Source: an uncultured Acidimicrobiales bacterium
GTDB taxonomy: Bacteria; Actinomycetota; Acidimicrobiia; Acidimicrobiales; SZUA-35
Direction of reading: 5' to 3'
NCBI GenBank assembly: GCA_937922045.1
Contig: CAKZXA010000094.1
Location: 1-39,325, forward strand
DNA: 39,325 nucleotides
Of this stretch, positions 23,330 through 31,934 are shown in pieces. A program made the translations under genes and the position numbers. Each line of letters starts with the position of its first letter. The stretch's first letter is position 1. The notes beneath the pieces are model-generated. The model had not been told where the DNA came from and made no database searches. It was given only the letters and a program-made list of their open reading frames with translations.

Positions 23330-23952
23330 TCGATCTCTCGCTCGGCGAGTTCCGAGCCCTTGCGGCGAAGGCACTGAGAGGCGCAGGTTACAGCTGGGGG
23401 CTGGCCGACGACGGGGCCTTTGCCGCCAAACGACTGGCCGAATACGGCCTGCCCAGTGGTGCGATGCTGGCGCGGTTGCTGCATCTGGCTGACCGGCACG
23501 AGGCATCCGAGCTGACCCCCGATGCGTCATGGCGAGCATCGGGCACTGCAGTCCTTTGTCCCGTGCGGTTGGGTTGTGCTCTGGCTGATGCCGGTGGCTG
23601 GGATCACCTCGACCTGGGAGCAACGATGGAGCCATACTTCCTCGGCCCCTTGCTCATCGCCTCGTTGGGGGGCGACGAGGCGAAGGCCTACCGCGTCGAG
23701 TGGGACGGAGGCGGCTACGCGATCGGCGCTGTGGGGTTGGCGAGTTCCGGCTCGTTGCCGATGAGCGCTGTCCCCATCACCATCGAGCGCTGTGAGATGC
23801 CTACGAGCACTCCGGCGATAGCGGCGTCGCGAGTTGTGCTCGCCCCCTCTGTGCTGAACGAGCTGGAGAGGTTCGCCCATCGGACGTATGCACCATCGAC
23901 CGAAGCGAGCCGGGCTACAGGAGCCGGAGCTGGTCTTGTCGACAGCGATTGA
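23326..23952 (+). CDS. DUF3726-family protein
   Basis: The 208-residue protein begins with LSLGEFRALAAKALRGAGYSWGLADDGAFAAKRLAEYGLPSGAMLARLL, the characteristic start of DUF3726 (an Ala-rich helix with GAGYSWGLA). The rest alternates strands and Gly/Ala-rich turns, with a few cysteines (VLCPVRLGCALAD). The ATG overlaps the stop of the upstream gene (ATGA), showing translational coupling. It is cytoplasmic. No biochemical role is known for DUF3726; the operon with a modified M19 protein suggests small-molecule metabolism. An upstream start at 23230 would extend it into the previous gene without conservation. Confidence 0.85.
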   Translation: MIDLSLGEFRALAAKALRGAGYSWGLADDGAFAAKRLAEYGLPSGAMLARLLHLADRHEASELTPDASWRASGTAVLCPVRLGCALADAGGWDHLDLGATMEPYFLGPLLIASLGGDEAKAYRVEWDGGGYAIGAVGLASSGSLPMSAVPITIERCEMPTSTPAIAASRVVLAPSVLNELERFAHRTYAPSTEASRATGAGAGLVDSD

Positions 23953-23960
23953 CGCCACAG

Positions 23961-23986
23961 GAGCGTGATCGCCGCGATCAGCGCTC
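23961..23986. terminator. Hairpin between convergent genes, overlapping a 3' coding end
   Basis: GAGCG and TGATCG (23961-23971) pair with CGATCA (23975-23980) and CGCTC (23982-23986), with a CCG loop and one bulged G. It separates the DUF3726 gene from the convergent M6 protease gene and includes that gene's last codons. It looks like a bidirectional terminator without a T-run. Confidence 0.5.
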
Positions 23987-26323
23987 GCCCCTGCCCCTGC
24001 CCTGACCGCCGCTCTTGCCGTTGCCATCAGCCGGTCCGACCTGGACCTGCATGAAATTGCCTCGGGCGCTTAGCGACTTGACCCTGATTTGGGTGCCGGT
24101 CGTTGGGTTGATCACACCAGCGGTCGGTGTCGCCGGGTTGTAGTACTGCTTCGTGTCGTCGAACACGGGTACAGCGGGCAAGCTTGGATGAGACGACGGC
24201 TGACTGAGCCAATGCAGCGTCAAGGCATCGGTCGCCTCCAGCCCAAACGTTGAATCGTAGGACTGGATACGAGGTCGCCACGGCTCGCCATCGGCGCGGT
24301 ACATCGTGTCGGGATGAGCATCGATCGGGAGAATCAGACCCTCGCCCGGATGAGCGCTGGTCGAGTTGTCGGTGTGGGAGGAATCCCAGTAGCTGATCAA
24401 CAACCCGTCCTGATAGCTGAATCGCTCCACCCGGTTGCCGAGCAGCGGGTTGTCTTGGAAGCCGAAGTTGTAGGGACCGGTACGCAGGGCGTCGTCGTAA
24501 CCCCGGTAGACACGATTCTCCGCTATGTAGGCGTTGAAGTAGGCGGCTTCGTTGGTGCCCGTCGTGGCGCTAAAGCCTTTCAAGGTCCAGCCGTCGTCGC
24601 CCTCGGCGCCGAAGGTTTCGCCACCGATCGTGATGTCGTCGACCATGAACCCAGGTTCGATTGCGGCCACATCGGTCCAATAGCGGAAACCGACCAAGGT
24701 CGGGCCGGTGTAGCCGGAGAGATCAGCGACGAGATCAACCCAACCATCGGAGGCGCCGGTGATGCCGTTGCCGAAGTTCTGGCCGTTGGGGTTGGTGCCC
24801 GTCGACAGATTTGTGGGCACCGGGTTCCAGGTGGTGCCTCCATCGGTAGAGGCCACGGCATAGGCGTAGTCCCAGTCGGCTTCAATCTGGTAGTTGGCCT
24901 TCGCCGTCATGGTGGCGCCAGCGGCCAGGTCAAACGCTCGATACATCATGTTGTCGAGATCGTTGCCCTGGCCAGAGTAGTAGAACTGCTCACCGGTGAA
25001 GGGTGTACCGGTGACCTCGGTGACCATCTTGTCGGGCAGCGTCACGATCAAGGCTTGAGCTTGCTTGGTGTTGGCAGAAGCGGGACCGAGCTTATGCTCC
25101 GAACGCTCGCCCGCCTCGGCGGTTTCATAGTTGAGCCAGCCGAGTTGCAGCTTCTCCCACGCGCCCATATGGGTGGGCTTGGTGCCGATATCGATGGTGC
25201 CGTCGTTGCCATAGGAACCCGAAGACATGAGCGTCCACCAGGCCGTGGAGTTCTCACAAGCAGAACCGCAGGTGTTGGCTGAGGTGTCGTAGAGATCGGG
25301 GAGGCCGAGATCGTGAGCGTATTCGTGGGCGAACACGCCAACCGCTCCGTTTTCGGGCTCGACCGTGTAGTCGCCGATCCAGTACTTCGAACCGCCGACT
25401 TGCGTGCCGCCGAAGGGCACGACGGATCCGTCATCCAACGTCGGGCCGCCGCCACCCAACGGTGTCAGCTGCACATACCAGCGGTGCGACCAGATGGCAT
25501 CGGCGCCGTAGGCACCACCACCGGTTTCTTGCCCGGCGCCGGCGTGGACAGCCTGGAAGTGGTCGATGTAGCCGTCGGCCTCGTCAAAGTTGCCGTCGCC
25601 GTCGTGATCGTAGCGGTCCCAGACGTCGTACTGGGAGAGGTAGGCGTCGATCTCAGCCGCCGACCTACCGGCGTCGAGCTCGTTTTGATACCAGGTATCG
25701 ACCGAGTCACGCACGAACCACCAGGTGGTGCTGCACACGACGCTTCCGCACCAGTCACGGCCGTAGTGGGCGGCCCGGAACGGAACCTCGGACCAATCGG
25801 TCACATCACCGTCGACGGCGTACCGCCCGCTGGAGTTCTCGATATAGAAGTTACGCATCGAGTTGGCGCCGGCTGCATTGGAGAAGAGCAGTTCTTCGTA
25901 GTGGGCTTCGTTGAAGTCGGGCTCCCAGATGGTCGAGTTGTCGACCGCACGGTCGGGCTCGGGAATCTGGTTGTGGAGCGGACCTTCGGCGCCGCCTTGA
26001 AGGATGCCAAACGGAGACTCGGCATCGCCGAACTCACCGAGCACGGTCCAAATCAGGTCTTCGTCCTCGCGGGCTAGTTCGACAAACTGGCCTTTGGCCA
26101 CCTCGACTACAGGGCCCTCAGCCTTACCCTTGACGACCATTTCCATGGCCTGGCGGCGTAGTGAGCGTTGTTTCTGGCCGAGTTCGTGGGGTACATCGTC
26201 GGTGTTGTAGCCGACGGCATCCGGAAGCGTGCTGTCGCCGCTTGCGGCGGAAACGGGAGGTGTCGGGAGAAGGGCGGCGGTCATCGCCAGCAGTGCAGCG
26301 ATCGTCAGAGCGAGCTTTCTCAA
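23978..26323 (-). CDS. Secreted M6-family metalloprotease (immune inhibitor A-like)
   Basis: TTG 26323 is chosen because AGGAGG (26331-26336 on this strand) lies 7 nt upstream; the longer frame from 26362 has no such site. The 781-residue protein begins with a Sec signal peptide (LRKLALTIAALLAMTAALL...VSA). A pro-region of about 110 residues precedes the catalytic domain, which carries HEYAH at 333-337 in VFAHEYAHDLGLPDLYD, the M6 zinc signature. A DxDGDGNF calcium-type loop lies about 85 residues before it. The C-terminal half has a beta-sandwich segment and a Ser/Gly-rich basic tail. It probably degrades extracellular proteins. A second secreted protease follows on the same strand. Confidence 0.93.
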   Translation of the reverse strand: MRKLALTIAALLAMTAALLPTPPVSAASGDSTLPDAVGYNTDDVPHELGQKQRSLRRQAMEMVVKGKAEGPVVEVAKGQFVELAREDEDLIWTVLGEFGDAESPFGILQGGAEGPLHNQIPEPDRAVDNSTIWEPDFNEAHYEELLFSNAAGANSMRNFYIENSSGRYAVDGDVTDWSEVPFRAAHYGRDWCGSVVCSTTWWFVRDSVDTWYQNELDAGRSAAEIDAYLSQYDVWDRYDHDGDGNFDEADGYIDHFQAVHAGAGQETGGGAYGADAIWSHRWYVQLTPLGGGGPTLDDGSVVPFGGTQVGGSKYWIGDYTVEPENGAVGVFAHEYAHDLGLPDLYDTSANTCGSACENSTAWWTLMSSGSYGNDGTIDIGTKPTHMGAWEKLQLGWLNYETAEAGERSEHKLGPASANTKQAQALIVTLPDKMVTEVTGTPFTGEQFYYSGQGNDLDNMMYRAFDLAAGATMTAKANYQIEADWDYAYAVASTDGGTTWNPVPTNLSTGTNPNGQNFGNGITGASDGWVDLVADLSGYTGPTLVGFRYWTDVAAIEPGFMVDDITIGGETFGAEGDDGWTLKGFSATTGTNEAAYFNAYIAENRVYRGYDDALRTGPYNFGFQDNPLLGNRVERFSYQDGLLISYWDSSHTDNSTSAHPGEGLILPIDAHPDTMYRADGEPWRPRIQSYDSTFGLEATDALTLHWLSQPSSHPSLPAVPVFDDTKQYYNPATPTAGVINPTTGTQIRVKSLSARGNFMQVQVGPADGNGKSGGQGRGRGER

Positions 26324-26634
26324 GGAAGTTCCTCCTAGGTGTCCGGATCGACGTCCGAACATACGGGTAATGCACCGCAGGCCCCTGTGAGGGGAAACTC
26401 AACGCAGGAAACGTGTCGGGCCAGCCGACCGCAAAGGGCCTTGCACGCCTCAATAATCGTAGCAGTTGGTGTTGCTTGGATCATCGTGACCACGGCCCTA
26501 GAGGCGGTATTGGGTTGCATCACCCAAGGCGGGCCGCAGGCGCGACGAAGGCGGCCTCAGATGTGAATCCGAGACCGCCTTCAGCCTAATTTCTCACGGT
26601 GTGGAGAGCTCGCCGTTTCGCGGCGAACCGTGGT
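26324..26634. other. Intergenic region between two secreted protease genes
   Basis: This 311-bp stretch holds the SD of the M6 gene (26331-26336) and two inverted repeats: TTGGGT-TGCATC-ACCCAA at 26510-26527 and the longer hairpin at 26548-26581. The promoter of the M6 gene must lie here, but no clear -35/-10 pair was identified. No gene is supported. Confidence 0.6.
26548..26581 (-). terminator. Hairpin downstream of the subtilase gene
   Basis: AAGGCGG (26548-26554) pairs with CCGCCTT (26575-26581), with a further CTC/GAG pair inside and a loop of about 12 nt. It begins about 54 nt after the S8 protease stop on the minus strand. No T-run follows. A rho-independent-like terminator is likely. 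Confidence 0.5.
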
Positions 26635-28155
26635 TTACCAGGTGACCGTCACCGTGTCCGAGCAGGTGGTGGTGCCGCTCACGCAGACGTAGTAGGTGGC
26701 GGTTCCGCCGCCCTTACGGCCAAGATTGTCGGTGTAGGGCGAGGCGGAAGTGGTAGCGATGAGGCTTCCGTCGCGATAGATGTCAACATCGCCAGACGCT
26801 CCCGACCAGCTGATGTCGGCATGCTGCACACCCTTTACCTTGTAACCCGACGCGGCAGCGGTCAGATCACCAGGGGGTGGCGGCGGGGCGTTGGTATCGA
26901 CCAAGGTCGGTACAAAGGCGCTGCTTGAAATATCGAGTAGCGGTTCGAGGATGCCGTCGCCGGACTCATCGGTCCAGTTGTAGTTGCCAGTCCCGGTGAC
27001 CTGGTTGTAGAGACCGTACACGTCACCCGAGTTCGACGGGTTGTTGTTGCTGGCCAGCAACGCCAAGGCACCGGCGACATGAGGTGATGCCATCGACGTC
27101 CCAGAGATTGTGCCGTAGCCGCCTTCTTCCAACGGGTAGGTGGATGTGATGCATACACCGGGAGCAGCGATGTCGACGTCTGCGCCGAAGTTGGAGAAGT
27201 TGGCCAACGTGTCGTCTTCATCGGCGCGGCAGGTGGCTGCTCCGTTGCCGCCCGGGGCGCCATCAAAGTCGGCGAGGGCTGAAACGGTGAGCGCATTGTC
27301 GAACGAGGCCGGACTGTAGCCCGAAGCATCCTGGGAATCGTTGCCAGCGGCGACGGCGAACGCCACGCCAGCGTTGACTGCACCCTGGATGGCGTCGTAT
27401 TCGGCCTGGCTGTATCCGGCGCCACCAAGGCTCATGTTGGCCACCTCGATTGTGCTCGCGTTGGCCGCGACCCAGTCGATGCCGGCTACCACCATCGATT
27501 CGCTGCCGCTGCCGTTGCTGTCGAGAACCTTGACGGCCCAGATGCGGGCGCCCGGTGCAACCCCGACGACACCGAGGTCGTTGTCGAGAGCGCCGATCGT
27601 TCCAGCAACGTGGGTGCCATGATAATGATCGTCATCTCCGCCAGCCGAGCACGTAGCGTTGCCGAAACGGCGTTTGGACTTACAGGAGACACCGCCGACC
27701 ACGTTCAGATCGGGGTGGTCGTAGTCGACACCGGTGTCGATAACAGCCACATCAACGTCGACCCGCTTGTCGTCGGTCTGGTCGATGTCGAGCGCAGCTT
27801 CATCGGCGAAGATTCGTGGGAGACCCGATGGCGTGTCCTGGGCGGCGAGTTGGATCGTTCGATCCATCTCGACATAGGCGACCTTTGGGTTGCGGGCCAA
27901 GGCGGCTGCGGCCTGGGCCGACATTGTCATCGAGTAACCCTTGAGGGCATGTTCATAGACGAAGCCGACGGTGCCACCATTTGCGTTGGCGGCTTGCCGT
28001 GCTTCGGCTGCAGCGTTGGCTTGGGCGTCGTTCAAGACGACGATATAGGACCCCACTTGTCCGTTGTCGGCCGCAGCGGAGACCGCTGTTGGGGCTACGA
28101 GCAAGCTTGCGAGCAGGGTTAAGACCGCGACAAACGCGGCGTGTTGTCGAACCAT
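26635..28155 (-). CDS. Secreted S8 subtilisin-like serine protease with I9 prodomain
   Basis: The 506-residue protein has a signal peptide ([23 protein letters not shown]), then an inhibitor-I9 propeptide ([12 protein letters not shown]...VAYVEMDRT, to ~100). The catalytic triad is Asp140 in VIDTGVD, His179 in HGTHVAGT and Ser354 in GTSMASPH; Asn272 of AAGND is the oxyanion-hole residue. A C-terminal domain of about 80 residues after a PPPPP linker resembles a small beta-sandwich ([20 protein letters not shown]) and may bind substrate or the surface. The ATG is preceded by AAAGGAG. The enzyme should act on extracellular proteins. Together with the M6 protease it indicates scavenging of peptides. 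Confidence 0.96.
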   Translation of the reverse strand: MVRQHAAFVAVLTLLASLLVAPTAVSAAADNGQVGSYIVVLNDAQANAAAEARQAANANGGTVGFVYEHALKGYSMTMSAQAAAALARNPKVAYVEMDRTIQLAAQDTPSGLPRIFADEAALDIDQTDDKRVDVDVAVIDTGVDYDHPDLNVVGGVSCKSKRRFGNATCSAGGDDDHYHGTHVAGTIGALDNDLGVVGVAPGARIWAVKVLDSNGSGSESMVVAGIDWVAANASTIEVANMSLGGAGYSQAEYDAIQGAVNAGVAFAVAAGNDSQDASGYSPASFDNALTVSALADFDGAPGGNGAATCRADEDDTLANFSNFGADVDIAAPGVCITSTYPLEEGGYGTISGTSMASPHVAGALALLASNNNPSNSGDVYGLYNQVTGTGNYNWTDESGDGILEPLLDISSSAFVPTLVDTNAPPPPPGDLTAAASGYKVKGVQHADISWSGASGDVDIYRDGSLIATTSASPYTDNLGRKGGGTATYYVCVSGTTTCSDTVTVTW

Positions 28156-28403
28156 GACTGAAACTCCTTTAGGGGTGGTTGAACGGCGGGTCGCAATTCA
28201 AGAGTTCATTTTTTGCTCTACATCTGGAAGATAGAGAGAGCTGTCACCCACGACAGAAATAACAGTAGAACAGCTCGAGCAGAAAAGCTAACGCAGTTAG
28301 GTTGTTCAGATTCCAATTGGTTGTTTAGATTCCAATTTGATGGAAACATCCCAACGTCACGTTGAGCTCGGTCGTTGCGGCATGGTTGCTTAGAGACGGC
28401 GCA
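28156..28403. other. Intergenic region with palindrome and 19-bp direct repeats
   Basis: Between the S8 protease (start 28155) and the 3' end of the EspG-like gene, this AT-richer stretch contains CTAAC-GCA-GTTAG at 28288-28300. Directly next to it are two 19-bp direct repeats, TTGTTCAGATTCCAATTGG at 28302-28320 and TTGTTTAGATTCCAATTTG at 28321-28339. The spacing of two helical turns is typical of a regulator-binding array. These would act on the protease promoter. No ORF is supported here. Confidence 0.6.
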
Positions 28404-29357
28404 TCAGACAGCGGCCGGCTTGAGCGGTGTGCCGATCCACATCTTCGGCAAGATCGAACGAAGCGAACGCATCACGTCGCCATGTCCCTGAGGCGAGAAG
28501 GTAATCTGGCCCCGGTCATCCTCGGTCGACCCCGTCATCGCCAGCAACCACTGGCCCTCCGTGTCGGCATCGATGCCGCGGAGCTCCCGCTCATCTTGCC
28601 CATCCTCGGTCGACCATGCTGAGGCGATCTTCCATCGGCGCACCTGGTTACTCTCGAAACGGTTGACAATGCGGGCTTGTTCATCCGAAAGGCCAGCATC
28701 GATGAGTGTGGTGGTCGCTGCCTCTGGGTCGCCGTCGCCGAGATGTCGTTCGGCCCGAGCCACCGCCTCGGTTGAGATCGAGATCGGCGAGGCGCCAACG
28801 TAGCGTGGTGAACGAGCCAGCAAGAGTTGGCTGAGTACCGTCGGCAGTTGGGCGACGTCGGTGGGCTGCAGCTCTACGACGCCTTCGTCGATGTCGTTGG
28901 AGACGACGGCGGCTCGTGGGGTGGCCCAAATGGTGCGGTGCGAGGCGTCTGCTCCATAGCGGAGATCGATGGTGATCATCAGGCTGGCCTGATTGACGAT
29001 GTACAGGAGCTCGGCAGCGAGGGGGTCAAAGGTGCCGTCGATGAGAATCGAGCGCTCCTCGAGCAGGCGCACGACGTCGTCGTCGACGTTGGCAACGCTG
29101 TCGAGCGAGGTGTCGGCGAAGCTCAGGTTATTGGCGATTCGCAGTGTTTCGGCCACGATATCGGAGCGGAGCCTGAGTCTGGCCTGGCTGCGATCGAGTC
29201 GTACATCGCGTCCGGTTGGCGCGGGATCGGGGATGACCGTCAACGAGTCATCGGAGGCCTTGGACGCTAGACCGGCACGGTTGGGGCCGTCGGTGGTGGT
29301 CGTTGTCGTATCATCGGTCGAACGGCCGCTGGTCGAGCTTCGATCACTCTTCGTCAT
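28404..29357 (-). CDS. EspG-like (ESX secretion-associated) protein
   Basis: ATG 29357 gives a 317-residue protein; the longer frame upstream lacks protein-like composition. The first ~45 residues are a Ser/Thr/Asp-rich disordered stretch. The remainder follows the EspG fold pattern: VVRLLEERSILIDGTFDPLAAELLYIV, the strand MITIDLRYGA, ATPRAAVVSNDIDEGVVELQPTDVAQLPTVLSQLL, and a C-terminal repeat of the theme with RELRGIDADTEGQWLLAM and ITFSPQGHGDVMRSLRSIL. EspG proteins are cytosolic chaperones for PE/PPE substrates of type VII secretion. No ESX gene, WXG100 or PPE protein is in the window, so the call is by pattern only. It is divergent from the methyltransferase gene. Confidence 0.6.
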   Translation of the reverse strand: MTKSDRSSTSGRSTDDTTTTTTDGPNRAGLASKASDDSLTVIPDPAPTGRDVRLDRSQARLRLRSDIVAETLRIANNLSFADTSLDSVANVDDDVVRLLEERSILIDGTFDPLAAELLYIVNQASLMITIDLRYGADASHRTIWATPRAAVVSNDIDEGVVELQPTDVAQLPTVLSQLLLARSPRYVGASPISISTEAVARAERHLGDGDPEAATTTLIDAGLSDEQARIVNRFESNQVRRWKIASAWSTEDGQDERELRGIDADTEGQWLLAMTGSTEDDRGQITFSPQGHGDVMRSLRSILPKMWIGTPLKPAAV

Positions 29358-29503
29358 CTCGCCAAACCCTTTCGCGCTCTGTCTTGCAGACTGTTCAGTC
29401 ACGATTCCCGGTACCCGCCTTCCCGTAACGCCCTCTCGACACTTCATGGAGGTCCGAGAGAGTCTAGCGCAAGCTCTCGAAACTCTTCCGGGCGTACGCC
29501 CGC

Positions 29504-29535
29504 TTGACGTCGGTGTCACCGGCTGCGCCTATGCT
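29504..29535 (+). promoter_or_regulatory. Promoter of the DNA methyltransferase gene
   Basis: TTGACG at 29504-29509 and TATGCT at 29530-29535 look like -35 and -10 boxes, with a long 20-nt spacer. TATGCT ends 8 nt before ATG 29544, consistent with a leaderless mRNA. The 186-bp region also has to hold the divergent promoter of the EspG-like gene. Confidence 0.35.
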
Positions 29536-29543
29536 GGTTGGCG

Positions 29544-31037
29544 ATGGGGAAACGCAGCACCAGTACGTCGGCTTTCGGGTCCGGGCGGCGAGAAGGCCAT
29601 GACGCGTCTGCGTTTTACCAACGGTTCGCTGCGCCGGAGCTCTCCGACGACGATGACGTCAACCGACCGGATGCCTTGCTCGACAAGCTGGGCGATGGCC
29701 AGGTTTTTGTTGGCAATGGAGCCGATATGTCTGAGCTTGCCGACAACTCGGTGGCCCTCGTCGTCACCTCACCCCCCTATTTTGTCGGGAAAGATTACGA
29801 GCTGGCGGTCGGCCACGGCACCTCGGGTACGGGCCGGGGCGAGATTCCTTCGACCTATGTCGAGTTTCTCGAGATGCTGCGTTCAGTTTTCGCTGAATGT
29901 CGTCGAGTGCTCGAACCGGGTGGGCGAATCGCGGTCAATGTGGCCAACCTCGGTCGCAAGCCCTACCGAAGTTTGAGCGCTGACGTCATCACCATCCTCC
30001 AGGACGACCTTGGACTGCTGTTGCGAGGCGAGGTCATCTGGGAGAAGTCGGCGACGTCGTCCGGTTCGTGCGCGTGGGGCTCGTTCGCCAAGGCGTCGAA
30101 TCCTGTCCTTCGAGACATGACCGAGCGGGTAATCATCGCATCCAAAGGGCGGTTTCAGCGGGCTCGTACCGTTCCCCAGCGCCGCAAGGAAGGGCTCCCT
30201 CATGTCTCGACACTCACCAACGACGAGTTTGTCGACGTAACCCGAGACGTCTGGCGGATCGATGCCGAATCGGCCACCCGAGTCGGGCACCCGGCGCCGT
30301 TCCCGATCGATCTTCCCCGGCGACTCATCGACCTCTACACCTACGTCGACGATATTGTCGTCGACCCCTTCGTCGGCTCGGGTACCACGCTGGTGGCGGC
30401 TGCTCGTGCAGGCCGTATCGGCGTCGGGTACGACACCGATGCCGAGTACGCCACCCTCGCTGAGGACCGACTCGCCGCCGAGCTAGATCGGCGGCGACGG
30501 CTCGAAACGGTAGACCAGGAGTCATCGGAGCTCTCGACGCTCCAAGGCGACGAACGCCAAGATCTTTTTCATGCTCGCGCCGTCGCTGAGGGTCGCCGGG
30601 TCCACGACATGGCTCGACGCGTTCTGGAAGACGCTGGTTTCGAGATCGACGACAAGGCCAAGCATCCAGCCGGTGTCGTAGATTTCGATTTTCTCGTCAC
30701 CGGCGCCAGCGGCTCATTCTGGGTTGAGGTCGCTGGCGGTTTCACCGCTTCTAAACCGGGGCTCCAGCGGATCGAATCGGTGTGGCGTCTACTCGGTCGC
30801 CTACACACCGTGGTCGGTCCAAGCGCAGACGGGATCCCGGTCATCGTGCTCACGTCGAGCTTGCCTAAGAAAAACTCATCGGTAGGCAAGGCGCTTCGGG
30901 CCCCGGGGAGCAAGGCAATCTTCGACGTGATCGAGATCTACGATCCGGAGGCGCTCAAACGCCTCGTCCACTACGCCAGCTCGAAGGCAAAACGAGTGAA
31001 GCCGCAACCCGGTTTCTGGTCGGAGCCGGATCTCTAA
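29544..31037 (+). CDS. Beta-class DNA methyltransferase (SPPY type) with extra C-terminal domain
   Basis: The ~497-residue protein has motif IV TSPPY at 75-79 before motif I DPFVGSGTT at 274-282, the permuted order of beta-class amino-methyltransferases; SPPY is usual for cytosine-N4 enzymes. The region between holds the target-recognition segment. Residues ~350-497 form an additional domain with VDFDF at 379-383 and FWVEVAG at 392-398, which resembles the D...E-x-K core of PD-(D/E)XK nucleases, but Ala stands where Lys is expected; a Lys eight residues further on (Lys404) could substitute. It may be a restriction-type fusion or a DNA-binding domain. No separate endonuclease gene adjoins. It meets the CMD gene tail to tail with a 4-nt stop overlap (CTAA). 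Confidence 0.8.
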   Translation: MGKRSTSTSAFGSGRREGHDASAFYQRFAAPELSDDDDVNRPDALLDKLGDGQVFVGNGADMSELADNSVALVVTSPPYFVGKDYELAVGHGTSGTGRGEIPSTYVEFLEMLRSVFAECRRVLEPGGRIAVNVANLGRKPYRSLSADVITILQDDLGLLLRGEVIWEKSATSSGSCAWGSFAKASNPVLRDMTERVIIASKGRFQRARTVPQRRKEGLPHVSTLTNDEFVDVTRDVWRIDAESATRVGHPAPFPIDLPRRLIDLYTYVDDIVVDPFVGSGTTLVAAARAGRIGVGYDTDAEYATLAEDRLAAELDRRRRLETVDQESSELSTLQGDERQDLFHARAVAEGRRVHDMARRVLEDAGFEIDDKAKHPAGVVDFDFLVTGASGSFWVEVAGGFTASKPGLQRIESVWRLLGRLHTVVGPSADGIPVIVLTSSLPKKNSSVGKALRAPGSKAIFDVIEIYDPEALKRLVHYASSKAKRVKPQPGFWSEPDL

Positions 31038-31639
31038 GCTTCACCGCTGAAGGTTGGCGAAGCACCGTCGGGTAGCGGGACTTGATGGGCTCGCATCATG
31101 AGGCTCAGCATCGAGTAGTAGCCAACGGTGGCGGTGATCTCGACGGCTGCGTCCATCCCTAAGGTGGCCACGGCCTGATCCCACGTTGCTGATGGCACGC
31201 CATCGGCGGCGACTGTTGCGACGGCCAGAGCGTAGGCCGCGGCTTCGCCGTCATCATCGAAGTGGGTGTCGTCCGCGCTGCGTTCAGCGATTGCGTCGAG
31301 CAAGGCATCAGGACGATCGAGTCCGCTGGCGATGGCCCGGTGAGCATACCATTCGAATTCGTCGCGATGATGGGCCGCCACCGCCAGGATGACGGTCTCG
31401 CGGGTGGCGTCATCGAGAGACGTTTCGTATCGGATCGCCTCGCCGAGCCTCGATAGCGCTGCCCCTACTTGCGGCTGATGGACCATTGCGTTGAACGGTC
31501 CGTGCAACACGCCGTCGTCGTCGGCTAGGGCGAAGAGGCGAGGACCTCGTGCTCTTTTTCCGCTGGTGATGCCGTCATAGACGCGGCGCTGCTCAGCGTT
31601 GAGGTCCGACGGCTTGTGTCGGGGAAGACGGTAGGTCAT
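31034..31639 (-). CDS. Carboxymuconolactone decarboxylase (AhpD-like) family protein
   Basis: The 201-residue protein has the CMD helical core: ETSLDDATRETVILAVAAHHRDEFEWYAHRAIASGLD (residues ~73-109). The Glu, Trp and His of E-F-E-W-Y-A-H replace the redox Cys-x-x-Cys of true AhpD, as in many actinobacterial members that are not peroxidase partners. A second helical half (DDTHFDDDGEAAAYALAVA...) and the motif GMDAAVEITATVGYYSMLSLMMRA complete it. It is probably cytoplasmic. The reaction is unknown. It overlaps the methyltransferase stop by 4 nt, convergently. Confidence 0.82.
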   Translation of the reverse strand: MTYRLPRHKPSDLNAEQRRVYDGITSGKRARGPRLFALADDDGVLHGPFNAMVHQPQVGAALSRLGEAIRYETSLDDATRETVILAVAAHHRDEFEWYAHRAIASGLDRPDALLDAIAERSADDTHFDDDGEAAAYALAVATVAADGVPSATWDQAVATLGMDAAVEITATVGYYSMLSLMMRAHQVPLPDGASPTFSGEA

Positions 31640-31714
31640 GGCCTGAACGTTGCCCTGGGATGTGCTGCTCGGTCAAGCCCGCCAGAACCGGCGTCGGAAT
31701 CTAGCCGGTGGAGC

Positions 31715-31758
31715 AAAAACGAAAGATGCAGCATTCGTTGCGGAACGCTGCATCTTTC
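31715..31758 (-). terminator. Strong hairpin with T-run, terminator of the TRM11-like gene
   Basis: GAAAGATGCAGC at 31721-31732 and GCTGCATCTTTC at 31747-31758 are perfectly complementary, and TTC/GAA inside extends the stem past one mismatch. Read on the minus strand the stem is followed by GTTTTTG at 31714-31720, a short T-run. It lies about 180 nt after the stop of the TRM11-like gene and about 80 nt before the CMD start, so it insulates the two minus-strand genes. The rest of 31640-31934 shows no supported gene. Confidence 0.75.
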
Positions 31759-31934
31759 AAGCCCGCGCCAAGCCTTACCCAGGCGCTCTTTTATGATCGG
31801 TCATACTCGACCAAACCGTAGAACTTCATCGATGTTATTCGCGCCCGAAGGAATTTCCCACACCGGACGTGTGACAATCCGGACCGAGGTTCGAGGTTGA
31901 ACGAGGTTCCTGATTGGGGCAGCCAGCAGCGGCG

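Noticed and set aside
25313-26077. Long open frame (254 codons) opposite the M6 protease gene
   Set aside because: It is the complement of a clear secreted protease with HEYAH and a signal peptide; high-GC DNA gives long antisense frames by chance.
31616-31900. Plus-strand ORF across the CMD start and the hairpin
   Set aside because: It spans a terminator-like hairpin and has no SD or family resemblance.
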